NCBI RefSeq assembly: GCF_902150045.1
Contig: NZ_CABFVU010000005.1
Span: 310,001 to 374,000 of the forward strand
Direction of reading: 5' to 3'
DNA: 64,000 bases
Origin: Chitinophaga polysaccharea
GTDB lineage: Bacteria; Bacteroidota; Bacteroidia; Chitinophagales; Chitinophagaceae
The number at the start of each line of letters is the position of its first letter. Positions within the stretch are counted from its first letter, which is position 1. Position numbers and translations under genes: made by a program. A model generated the notes under the pieces. That model ran no database searches. It saw nothing but the letters and a program-made list of their open reading frames with translations, and was not told the origin of the DNA. Positions 1 to 7,227 of the stretch are shown in pieces.

Positions 1-1822
1 AGTTACCAGCGCTGATCTGGCCTGCATTCAGCGTGGTTACTATATCCGTCGGGAAATTGGTGGAAGTGAGGGTATTGTGCTCCTGGTTTTCTTTTTGCAC
101 TGTGAAGCCTGCGAGCGCATCTATTTTATGCTTACCAAAACTCCTGGCATACGTGAGCGTATGTTCTATAAGCCAGTTGGTGTATTGATCCGTATTGGAA
201 AAACCCGTTGCCACAGAAAGTAACGTGCCGGAAGGCAGCGGCAGGGTGGAAGGCCGGTAGTAGTCGCGCCGGAAAGTATTGATATCCGTACCTGCGGAAA
301 GTTTGTATTTCAGTCCTGCTATAAACTCATACTCCATATAGGCATTGGCCAGCAGGCGGAAATTCTTGATGCGGTCTTTGATCAGCGTGGCTACTGCTAC
401 GGGGTTAAGCTGGTTGGTTTGTCCATATCCCCATACGTTCACAAAATCGGCAAAGGTACCATCGGGGTTATGCACTGGGAAGATGGGCGCATAGCCCAGG
501 GCGAGCGCTATTACGCCTGAATTGGGCGCAAACCATGGGCCTTCGGCATTCACTACATGATTGTCTGTGAAAGACGGGTTCATATTTACCCCGAAGCGGA
601 ACTTCTTATGGCCACCGTCGATGCGGAAACGGCTGGCGTAGCGCTTGTAATTATTATTGATAACAATACCATCCTGGTTGAGATAGTTGCCGGAGAAATA
701 ATACGACAGCTCTTCTGTACCGCCGGAGATACTGATATTATGATTTTGCATGGGCGCCTGCCGGAAGATCTCTTTTTGCCAGTCGGTGTTGGTGAGGCCC
801 TGTTCACCTGCCAGATAAGGCAATATCTGCGGGGGTATCCAGGTGGATGGGTTATTGGGCCGCATACTGTTGGGATCTGTAGGTTTGCCACCGGGAACGG
901 CGTCGAGGTAAGCATTATTATGACCATCGTATACGAGCTTTGCATAATCGTATGCATTGAGCACATCTATATGCTTGTTCACGGACTGTGTGCCGTAACT
1001 ACCATCATAGGTAACTGTCATCCTGCCTGCGGCTCCTCTTTTGGTGCGGATCAGCACTACGCCGGTAGAGCCCCTGGAGCCGTATATGGCCGCGGAGGCG
1101 GCGTCTTTGAGCACATCAATAGAGGCGATATCATTCACGTTGATCGCAGCCAATGGATTAAAGGGTTGCTGGTAGGTGTTAACACCAGGCGATGCGTTGC
1201 GGGTATCGTTGGTAACGGGGATGCCATCTATCACAAAGAGGGGATTGTTACCTGCGCTGATAGAGCCTACGCCGCGGACGCGTATAGATACGTTGCCTCC
1301 GGGCGCGCCGTTGGTTTGCATCACCTGTATGCCGGCCATTTTCCCGGCCAGGGCCTGGTCGAAGGAGGTAACCGCCTGTTGTTTCAGATCGCCGGAGCGT
1401 ACAGAGGCCACAGCGCCGGTAAGTTCTTTTTTGGTACGGGTACCGTAACCAACTACTACCAGTTCATTCAGGCCGCGACTGGCTTCTTTCATTCTTACCA
1501 GCAACAGGTTGCCTTCGCCTTCTTTCACCTGGAAACCATTTACATGGCTGCTTTCATAACCAATAAAGTTGAATACAAAATCATACACCGCACCGGCTTT
1601 TAATCCCTGGAGCTGGAAAACGCCCTGTTCGTTGGTGGAGGCGTTGTATTTTTCTTTGCCTTGCTGTTGCTTAACGGAGATGGATACACCAATGAGTGGC
1701 TCGCCGTTTTCGCTCATTACGGTACCTTTTACCAGGATAGGTTTGGAGTCCTGTGAAAAGGCGCTCATAGCGCATAGTAACAGCAAAAGAACACAGGTGT
1801 ACTCTTTTAAAAGTCTGATCAT
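1..1822 (-). CDS. SusC/RagA-family TonB-dependent receptor, N-terminal part (cut by window edge)
   Basis: Outer-membrane TonB-dependent transporter expected to import a glycan or peptide with a SusD partner. 607 codons are visible with no stop before the left edge. A signal peptide (residues 1-23, ending SAFSQ) leads into a carboxypeptidase-D-like domain (about 28-110), the linker NELVVVGYGT (119-128) and the plug domain. The plug carries the family hallmarks PLFVIDGIP (194-202) and DVLKDAASAAIYGSRGSTGVV (236-256), then barrel strands begin. There is no N-terminal STN signalling domain, although a sigma/FecR pair lies just upstream on the same strand. The start is the ATG at 1822, directly before the hydrophobic signal. 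The family call is firm; the substrate cannot be told. Confidence 0.95.
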   Translation of the reverse strand, partial: MIRLLKEYTCVLLLLLCAMSAFSQDSKPILVKGTVMSENGEPLIGVSISVKQQQGKEKYNASTNEQGVFQLQGLKAGAVYDFVFNFIGYESSHVNGFQVKEGEGNLLLVRMKEASRGLNELVVVGYGTRTKKELTGAVASVRSGDLKQQAVTSFDQALAGKMAGIQVMQTNGAPGGNVSIRVRGVGSISAGNNPLFVIDGIPVTNDTRNASPGVNTYQQPFNPLAAINVNDIASIDVLKDAASAAIYGSRGSTGVVLIRTKRGAAGRMTVTYDGSYGTQSVNKHIDVLNAYDYAKLVYDGHNNAYLDAVPGGKPTDPNSMRPNNPSTWIPPQILPYLAGEQGLTNTDWQKEIFRQAPMQNHNISISGGTEELSYYFSGNYLNQDGIVINNNYKRYASRFRIDGGHKKFRFGVNMNPSFTDNHVVNAEGPWFAPNSGVIALALGYAPIFPVHNPDGTFADFVNVWGYGQTNQLNPVAVATLIKDRIKNFRLLANAYMEYEFIAGLKYKLSAGTDINTFRRDYYRPSTLPLPSGTLLSVATGFSNTDQYTNWLIEHTLTYARSFGKHKIDALAGFTVQKENQEHNTLTSTNFPTDIVTTLNAGQISAGN

Positions 1823-1907
1823 TTGATGGATGTTTATAATGATTTATGAATGAATAAGCTTCCCTTCAGCCGCACGGAGTGCTGCTGTTAGCTGTTGAAC
1901 AGATGAT

Positions 1908-2927
1908 TTATTTCCGGCTGCTGATAATTGTGCTGTCGTTGTTTACCGTAACCACCAGCTGGTTCATGGCGCCGATGGCGGAGAGGATATTTTTCAGGGA
2001 ATCCTTTTTCAGGATACTGCCTGTAAAATACAGTTTGCTGATGTCCTCTTTATTATAATAAACTGGTTTTTTAAAGTGCTTCTCCAATGAATGCAATACA
2101 TTTTCCAGCGGCTCATTTTTAAATGAAAGGACTACATCACTGGCAGCATCGCGGGAAAGGGTTTCCTGTTTGCCTGTTTCTTTCACCACCGTAAATAACC
2201 GGGTACCGGTGTTTACGGTAAATGCTTCGCCTGGCGACAGGTAAATATCTTTCCCGTTATCCGGCGTATGAATAAGCACCTTTCCTTCTGATAGTTTCAC
2301 AGAGATCCTGCCCGGTGTGAGCGTGCTAACGGTAAATGTTGTTCCCAGTGCAGTGGTAGCAATGCCGCCTGCATGCACGGTAAACGGTTTGTTCTTATCT
2401 GCCTGCACGATGAAAGCAGCCTGTCCCTGAAGGTTTACACAGCGTTCTTTGTTCACCCAGGAAAGCGTACTGTTGGGCGATAGTTTTACTACAGAGCCAT
2501 CTGCCATAGCCAGGATCTTTATAACCTCCCCTTTATTGCTGATCCTGTTCACTGTTTGCTGAACAGCGGCGGCAACAGCAGTAGTGCGGGAGCCGTTATT
2601 CAGGTATTTCATACCGGCAATACCGGCAATTATCAGCACCGAGGCTGCAGCAGCAACCTGCCTCCATACCGTTATCCGGCGCGGCGCCTTTAAAGGAGGT
2701 GCCGCATCAGCTTCCATGCGGGCATGCAGCCTGGATAGTATCTCCGCGGTTTTTTCAGGAGCAAGTACCTGTTCCTTATCAGCTACAGTGCGCTGGTATG
2801 CTTCCAACAGCTGTTGCTTTAACGCGGCGTCTTCCTCCCGGAGCAGCATCTCTTCCAGCAGCGCAATGTCTGCAGCCGTAGCTATACCGTTCCTTATTTT
2901 CTGTAATAATAAACTGATCTGTTCCAT
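1908..2927 (-). CDS. FecR-family anti-sigma factor
   Basis: Inner-membrane anti-sigma/sigma regulator that controls the upstream ECF sigma factor in response to its outer-membrane receptor. The 339-residue protein has a cytoplasmic N-terminal helical part (1-85), one membrane segment (about 88-107, VWRQVAAAASVLIIAGIAG), a periplasmic FecR domain (about 125-225, with the LSPGEAFTVN stretch) and a C-terminal DUF4974-type, STN-like domain (about 265-335). It sits 74 bp after the sigma gene and 85 bp before the SusC gene on the same strand, the usual sigma-FecR-SusC order. Length and domain order are normal for Bacteroidota. Confidence 0.93.
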   Translation of the reverse strand: MEQISLLLQKIRNGIATAADIALLEEMLLREEDAALKQQLLEAYQRTVADKEQVLAPEKTAEILSRLHARMEADAAPPLKAPRRITVWRQVAAAASVLIIAGIAGMKYLNNGSRTTAVAAAVQQTVNRISNKGEVIKILAMADGSVVKLSPNSTLSWVNKERCVNLQGQAAFIVQADKNKPFTVHAGGIATTALGTTFTVSTLTPGRISVKLSEGKVLIHTPDNGKDIYLSPGEAFTVNTGTRLFTVVKETGKQETLSRDAASDVVLSFKNEPLENVLHSLEKHFKKPVYYNKEDISKLYFTGSILKKDSLKNILSAIGAMNQLVVTVNNDSTIISSRK

Positions 2928-3001
2928 GCTTTCATCTATAAAAACTCTATTACCCGCAAAAGGGGGGGATAGGTTATATTACCAAATTGTTAAGCCGGGA
3001 A

Positions 3002-3589
3002 TCAATACTGGAAATAGGCGGTAAGCAGTAACAGGCCTGCTGCGGGAATGGTGGCTTGTTTGGTGGCGATATGATTTTTGATAAAGGTGGAAGATGCTTT
3101 GAGATATTCTTTGGCAGTATGGGGAGAAATACCAAGAATGGCGGCGGCTTCCTGTAATGATTTACCTTCCAGGCGGCAAAGCCGGAAGATCATTTTCTTT
3201 TTCGGGGATAATTTTTCAATGGCATCGTTAATAAGATGCAGCTGCAGGTCTTTCAGGGTGTTGGGCTCTTCTTCTGCTGTAGATAGGGGGAGCTGAGGAT
3301 GTGTTACCAGTACCAGTTTCTCCCTGGCGGAAGTTTTCAGGTACTGCATGGATTTATTATAGCTCACTACAAACAACCATCCGCCCGCCCCGTTTTCCAG
3401 GTCAAGTTTATGACGGTTATTCCACAATGCCAGGAATACTTCCTGCAAAATATCTTCGGCTACCTCATGCTGGGTAACCAGTTTGCATATGTTCTTAAAT
3501 ACCGCATGGTGATATTGATGATAGATACTGTCAAATGCAGCAACTTCGGCCTTGCTCAGCGTTGTCAATGTTGTTGTATTTTCAGACAT
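3002..3589 (-). CDS. ECF RNA polymerase sigma-70 factor (FecI-like)
   Basis: Alternative sigma factor that should direct transcription of the following FecR and SusC genes. Region 2 is seen as FDSIYHQYHHAVFKNI with EDILQEVFLALW; region 4 ends with EGKSLQEAAAILGISPHTAKEYL, a helix-turn-helix that reads the -35 element. The reading frame is open from an ATG at 3607 (six more residues), but a TATTTTTG promoter-like octamer overlaps that codon, so the second ATG at 3589 (MSENTT) is preferred, giving 195 residues. It is the first gene of a sigma-FecR-SusC operon on the minus strand. Confidence 0.92.
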   Translation of the reverse strand: MSENTTTLTTLSKAEVAAFDSIYHQYHHAVFKNICKLVTQHEVAEDILQEVFLALWNNRHKLDLENGAGGWLFVVSYNKSMQYLKTSAREKLVLVTHPQLPLSTAEEEPNTLKDLQLHLINDAIEKLSPKKKMIFRLCRLEGKSLQEAAAILGISPHTAKEYLKASSTFIKNHIATKQATIPAAGLLLLTAYFQY

Positions 3590-3604
3590 GGCATTAATGA
3601 TGGC

Positions 3605-3612
3605 CAAAAATA
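3605..3612 (-). promoter_or_regulatory. Putative -7 element of the sigma/FecR/SusC operon
   Basis: TATTTTTG on the minus strand fits the Bacteroidota TAnnTTTG -7 consensus. It lies 15 nt before the preferred ATG at 3589 and covers the alternative ATG at 3607. No good -33 TTTG is found at 19-21 nt, so this is a tentative call. Confidence 0.35.
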
Positions 3613-3703
3613 CGGTTGAATGAACAAGAAAGAAGAGGGGGTACGTTATTTAATGATTATCATTATCGTTATGCCGCTAGCTTTTCCGCTGAAGATGGAA
3701 TAG

Positions 3704-4729
3704 TTATACACTCCTTAGTGATGACCCTCGCAATATCAGTTCGCAACCGATCACTTCTCTGGAGGAAGTGATTGTTTTTTTTGATGCCAGCTGTTCAAAG
3801 TAAAAACCGGCGGCGCGTTTCCCTATTTCCTGGGTAAATTGTTCCACAGAAGATAAGCCCGGTGTAAGCATCTCCGCAAACATCTCGTTGGCAAAGCCGA
3901 ATACCCCGAGTTGTTCCGGTATTTTTATACCCAGTCCTGCTGCGGTTTTCATCACACCCAATGCTACGTAGTCGGTAGCTGTGAAGATGGCATCCGGCGG
4001 TTCCTTCAACTGTAGCAGTTCCCCGGCTATTACGGAGCCGTTTTCTCTTGTGAGTGCGTTATCATTAACGAAGTGATAGGGGATGGAGATATCTGCTTCT
4101 TTTAATGCCTGGAGATAACCCGCTTTTCTTTCTTTATAGATACCGATATGTTCCGGTCCGCCAATATAGGCAATCCTGGTATATCCCTGCTGAAGCAGGT
4201 GTTTTACTACTTTATATGCGGTTTCCCTGTTGTTGTTGATGATCTGGTGACTGCTGATTTTATCGGTGGTTCTGTCGAACTGGATCAGCTGTATATTGTT
4301 GTTCTTTACTTCTTCCAGGTGATTGAATGTAATGGTTTGGGAAGAAAGGGAGATGATAATGCAATCTACGTTTAGCCGTACCAGTTTTTCCACTGCCAGT
4401 ACTTCCTTTTCAAACAGTTCTTCCGACTGGCAGATGATCAAATGATGTTTATGTTCAAAGCAGGTAGCTTCTATACCGGCAATAACATTGGAGAAGAAGC
4501 TTTCATTGATTTTTGGAACTACCACCCCGATGGTGCGGGAAGAGCCCATTCTTAAATTGGCTGCATTTGAATTGTGCCGGTAGTTCAGTTCCTTTGCTTT
4601 CATTTTTACCAGCATCTTCATCTTATCACTGATGCTGGGATGATCATTGAGCGCCCTCGACACATAAGAGGCGGAGATGCCCAGTTCATTCGCCAGGTCA
4701 TAGATGGTGATCCTTTTATTCTTCTTCAT
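3704..4729 (-). CDS. LacI-family transcriptional regulator
   Basis: Sugar- or metabolite-responsive DNA-binding repressor/activator. The 341-residue protein opens with the LacI helix-turn-helix (residues 5-50: TIYDLANELGISASYVSRAL, then the hinge NAANLRMGSS near 55-65). A periplasmic-binding-protein-like effector domain follows (IGVVVPKINESFFSNVIAGIE; ending GVFGFANEMFAEMLTPGLSSV). It is transcribed away from the anion-channel/molybdoenzyme operon. Palindromes lie at both ends of the shared intergenic region (4743-4769 and 4995-5006), compatible with autoregulation and with control of the divergent operon. The effector is unknown. Confidence 0.93.
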   Translation of the reverse strand: MKKNKRITIYDLANELGISASYVSRALNDHPSISDKMKMLVKMKAKELNYRHNSNAANLRMGSSRTIGVVVPKINESFFSNVIAGIEATCFEHKHHLIICQSEELFEKEVLAVEKLVRLNVDCIIISLSSQTITFNHLEEVKNNNIQLIQFDRTTDKISSHQIINNNRETAYKVVKHLLQQGYTRIAYIGGPEHIGIYKERKAGYLQALKEADISIPYHFVNDNALTRENGSVIAGELLQLKEPPDAIFTATDYVALGVMKTAAGLGIKIPEQLGVFGFANEMFAEMLTPGLSSVEQFTQEIGKRAAGFYFEQLASKKTITSSREVIGCELILRGSSLRSV

Positions 4730-4742
4730 TCGCTAAGCGAGG

Positions 4743-4769
4743 TTTACTAGTTGTAAATCGATTTTACAA
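4743..4769. promoter_or_regulatory. Candidate LacI-type operator upstream of the LacI gene
   Basis: Two overlapping inverted repeats lie 14-40 bp before the LacI start. The first is TTTAC-TAGTT-GTAAA (4743-4757). The second is TTGTAAA-TCGAT-TTTACAA (4751-4769), with a central CG like many LacI-family operators. The position suggests autoregulation. Binding by this protein is inferred. Confidence 0.45.
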
Positions 4770-4780
4770 GTTACAAAAAC

Positions 4781-4969
4781 TTTTGTCTTGGAACACTGAT
4801 TTCGATGATTATGATGATTTCACTGATGTTTATAACTTTTTTAAGTATCTCCGTTTCAGCAGCTTTAAAATAGCTGCTGATTCTTTTTGTTTAAAGGATT
4901 TCAAAAACTTTCTCTGGAAAATATCAGTGAAATCATCATAATCATCGAAATCAGTGTTCCAAGACAAAA
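4781..4969. repeat. Long-hairpin intergenic element, copy A
   Basis: Two 47-nt arms (4781-4827 and 4923-4969) are perfect reverse complements, separated by a 95-nt loop. The loop holds a second perfect 9-bp stem, TCAGCAGCT/AGCTGCTGA (4856-4864, 4872-4880). The outer 19 nt TTGTCTTGGAACACTGATT are identical to those of copy B at 14788-14958. This copy lies between two divergent genes, so a terminator role does not explain it. No coding capacity or target-site duplication is evident. It may be a MITE-like or REP-like element. Confidence 0.9.
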
Positions 4970-4994
4970 TTCGCCTGTTTACATTATTTTTACA

Positions 4995-5006
4995 GTAACT
5001 AGTTAC
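4995..5006. promoter_or_regulatory. Perfect palindrome upstream of the anion-channel/molybdoenzyme operon
   Basis: GTAACTAGTTAC is a perfect 12-bp palindrome ending 17 bp before the ATG at 5024. It shares the ACTAGTT core with the repeat in front of the LacI gene, so the same regulator may bind both sites. That link is inferred. Confidence 0.4.
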
Positions 5007-5023
5007 TCACCAAAACCCTGGTC

Positions 5024-6085
5024 ATGCCTCAAGCAACCCTCGCGCATCCTGGTCAGCCCGTTAATGCTACATCGCTGGAAACCTTTTTCCCCGGTTACTT
5101 TGCACTTGTAATGGCCACCGGAATTGTATCTATCGGCTTATTCCTCTGGGGATACGCCTGGCCGGCCGGTATGTTTTTGTGGCTCAATATTGTGTTTTAT
5201 GCATTGTTATGGATCATATTGATCATGCGTATTATCAGGTACCCGGCCATTGTGTGGAACGACCTGCATCATTCTGCCAGGGGCGTTACTTTTCTTACCC
5301 TGGTGGCGGGCAATAATGTACTTGGCAGCCAGGTGGCTATTATTACCGGCAGGATGGATATTGCATTGGTATTATGGATAACGGGGTTTATCCTTTGGGC
5401 ATTGTTGCTGTATACTTTCTTCCTCGTTAATATTCTGAAAGAGCCGAAGCCCACGCTGGAACAAAGTATCAACGGGGCCTGGCTGCTGATCGTAGTGGCT
5501 ACGGAGTCTGTGGCAGTACTGGGCGCCATTATTGCCAACAGCAGCGCTTTCCACTGGCTTATTGCTTTTATTTCACTGTGCGCTTACATGATAGGAGGGA
5601 TGTTCTATTTTGTACTGATAGGGCTGATCCTTTACCGCTGGCTGTTTTTCAGCATGAAGGCAGAAACGCTCACACCGCCGTACAGGATCAATATGGGAGC
5701 AGTGGCCATCATTACGCTGGCGGGCTCACGACTGGTAATGTATGCGCGTAAGCATGAGGCGCTGAGCCCATGGTCCGATTTCGTACAGGCGTTCACGATG
5801 TTTTTCTGGGCGTTTGCCAGCTGGTGGCTGCCATTGTTATTCCTGATGTTTGCCTATCGCCATTTTATTGCCAGGGTGCCGCTGAAGTATGATCCGCAGT
5901 ACTGGTCCATGGTATTCCCGTTGGGCATGTACGGCGTATGTACGTTCACCTATGCCGGCGTTACGGGTTTTACATTTCTTAAACCTGTTTCGGCTTTATT
6001 TGTTATTTTAGCTGTAGGTACCTGGGTGATTGTTTTTATAGGATTATTCATTGATCTCTTTTCATCAGGAAAAGAAAGAAAGTAA
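5024..6085 (+). CDS. TDT/SLAC1 (TehA-type) anion channel family protein
   Basis: Integral membrane channel or transporter of the tellurite-resistance/dicarboxylate (TDT) family, which includes TehA, the plant SLAC1 anion channel and the yeast sulfite exporter SSU1. The 353 residues form about ten hydrophobic segments and start with the family signature FFPGYFALVMATGIVSIG (residues 21-38). It is the first gene of a co-directional run, with a 33-bp gap to the NarI-like gene. The position suggests it moves an anion tied to the molybdoenzyme, perhaps nitrate, nitrite or sulfite, but the substrate is inferred only. The start is the ATG shortly before the first membrane segment. Confidence 0.85.
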   Translation: MPQATLAHPGQPVNATSLETFFPGYFALVMATGIVSIGLFLWGYAWPAGMFLWLNIVFYALLWIILIMRIIRYPAIVWNDLHHSARGVTFLTLVAGNNVLGSQVAIITGRMDIALVLWITGFILWALLLYTFFLVNILKEPKPTLEQSINGAWLLIVVATESVAVLGAIIANSSAFHWLIAFISLCAYMIGGMFYFVLIGLILYRWLFFSMKAETLTPPYRINMGAVAIITLAGSRLVMYARKHEALSPWSDFVQAFTMFFWAFASWWLPLLFLMFAYRHFIARVPLKYDPQYWSMVFPLGMYGVCTFTYAGVTGFTFLKPVSALFVILAVGTWVIVFIGLFIDLFSSGKERK

Positions 6086-6118
6086 CATCGTTTCTGTGTT
6101 TCTGATAACCATAAATAG

Positions 6119-7189
6119 GTGTCAATGCATGCTTCTCTCAATAAAAAAGCCTTACTGGTTGCAACAATTGTTACTCTCGGCTGCGTAGTGATCTCTTTTT
6201 ACGGGTCCAGGAAACTGCAGAATTTTGACCCGGCACTGATTGCTTATTTATTCGGAACCCTGTTTGCCCTGTTTGGCGGCATCTACCGTTATTGTGTATG
6301 GCTGCAGCGGCCTCCCACCTGGATGTATTTCCGGCGCACCTGGCAGTTTATATTCAAAGGCAGTTTTTTTGTTCATATCTGGTTACTGCTGGAAGATTCA
6401 GTAAAGAACCTCCTGTTCCAGCGCTTTATTTACCCCAGGGGAAAGAAAAGATGGTTCGCGCATTTTATGCTCGCTTCCGGTTGCCTGGCCGCATTTGCAA
6501 TTACCATCCCCTTAACGCTGGGCTGGATCAATTTTACACTGGACCCTGGCACCGCACTGGATCCCGGCGCTGTGAAGCTGTATAACGCCAATTTTTTCGG
6601 GTTTAAGGTTATGTCCTTTAAACTTGGCTCCGTATTGGCCTTTCTCATCTTTCATGCGCTTACCTGGTGCTCCTGGGCAGTAATTGCCGGAGCGGTTATT
6701 TTTTTCGTAAGAAGATTAACCAATGCGGGCCTTATTGCTTCGCAAACTTTTGAAGGCGACCTTCTACCGCTTATATTGCTCATCATCATTTCAGTAACAG
6801 GGCTTGGGCTTAATTTCAGCTATGCTTTTATGAAAGGCATGGCCTATGATTTTATGTCCGTTACACATGCTATCTCCGTGATACTGTTCCTGGTATGGAT
6901 CCCCTTCGGGAAATTTTTTCATATTATCCAGCGGCCGGCGCAAATAGGCGCACATATCTATAAACGGGAAGGCAAAAAAAGAGGCATGGCCGTATGCCCC
7001 CACACCGGTAAGGAATTTACCACCCAGCTGCACGTAAATGATCTTAAAATAGTGACCAAACAGGTAGGCTTCGACTTCACACTCGAAGACGGCAGCTCCC
7101 ACCTGGACTACAGCCCCGAAGGCAAACGCTCCCTGCTTGCCAAAGCGCACCTCAAAGCCAGGCAGGAAGGCGGATCTTTTTTTGGATAA
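6119..7189 (+). CDS. NarI-like membrane subunit of a respiratory complex
   Basis: Multi-pass membrane protein of 356 residues with about six or seven hydrophobic segments and a soluble tail. Histidines inside predicted helices (for example VHIWLLLEDS near 79-88, LIFHALTWCS near 176-185 and SVTHAISVILFLVWIPFGKFFHI near 245-267) could bind b-type haem and receive electrons from quinol, as in NarI or HdrE-like subunits. The last 65 residues are hydrophilic and of unknown role. It lies 38 bp before the molybdoenzyme gene. The assignment rests on topology and context more than on a strong motif. Confidence 0.65.
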   Translation: MSMHASLNKKALLVATIVTLGCVVISFYGSRKLQNFDPALIAYLFGTLFALFGGIYRYCVWLQRPPTWMYFRRTWQFIFKGSFFVHIWLLLEDSVKNLLFQRFIYPRGKKRWFAHFMLASGCLAAFAITIPLTLGWINFTLDPGTALDPGAVKLYNANFFGFKVMSFKLGSVLAFLIFHALTWCSWAVIAGAVIFFVRRLTNAGLIASQTFEGDLLPLILLIIISVTGLGLNFSYAFMKGMAYDFMSVTHAISVILFLVWIPFGKFFHIIQRPAQIGAHIYKREGKKRGMAVCPHTGKEFTTQLHVNDLKIVTKQVGFDFTLEDGSSHLDYSPEGKRSLLAKAHLKARQEGGSFFG

Positions 7190-7227
7190 CCATTTCGTAA
7201 AACCCGGTATACTCAATTACTATCTGT

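Noticed and set aside
557..1603. A 348-codon open frame on the plus strand
   Set aside because: It runs antisense to the SusC-type receptor, whose minus-strand frame has clear domain motifs; the plus frame matches nothing.
4781..4969. Reading hairpin copy A as a transcription terminator
   Set aside because: The flanking genes are divergent, so no transcript ends there, and the stem lacks a following T-run.
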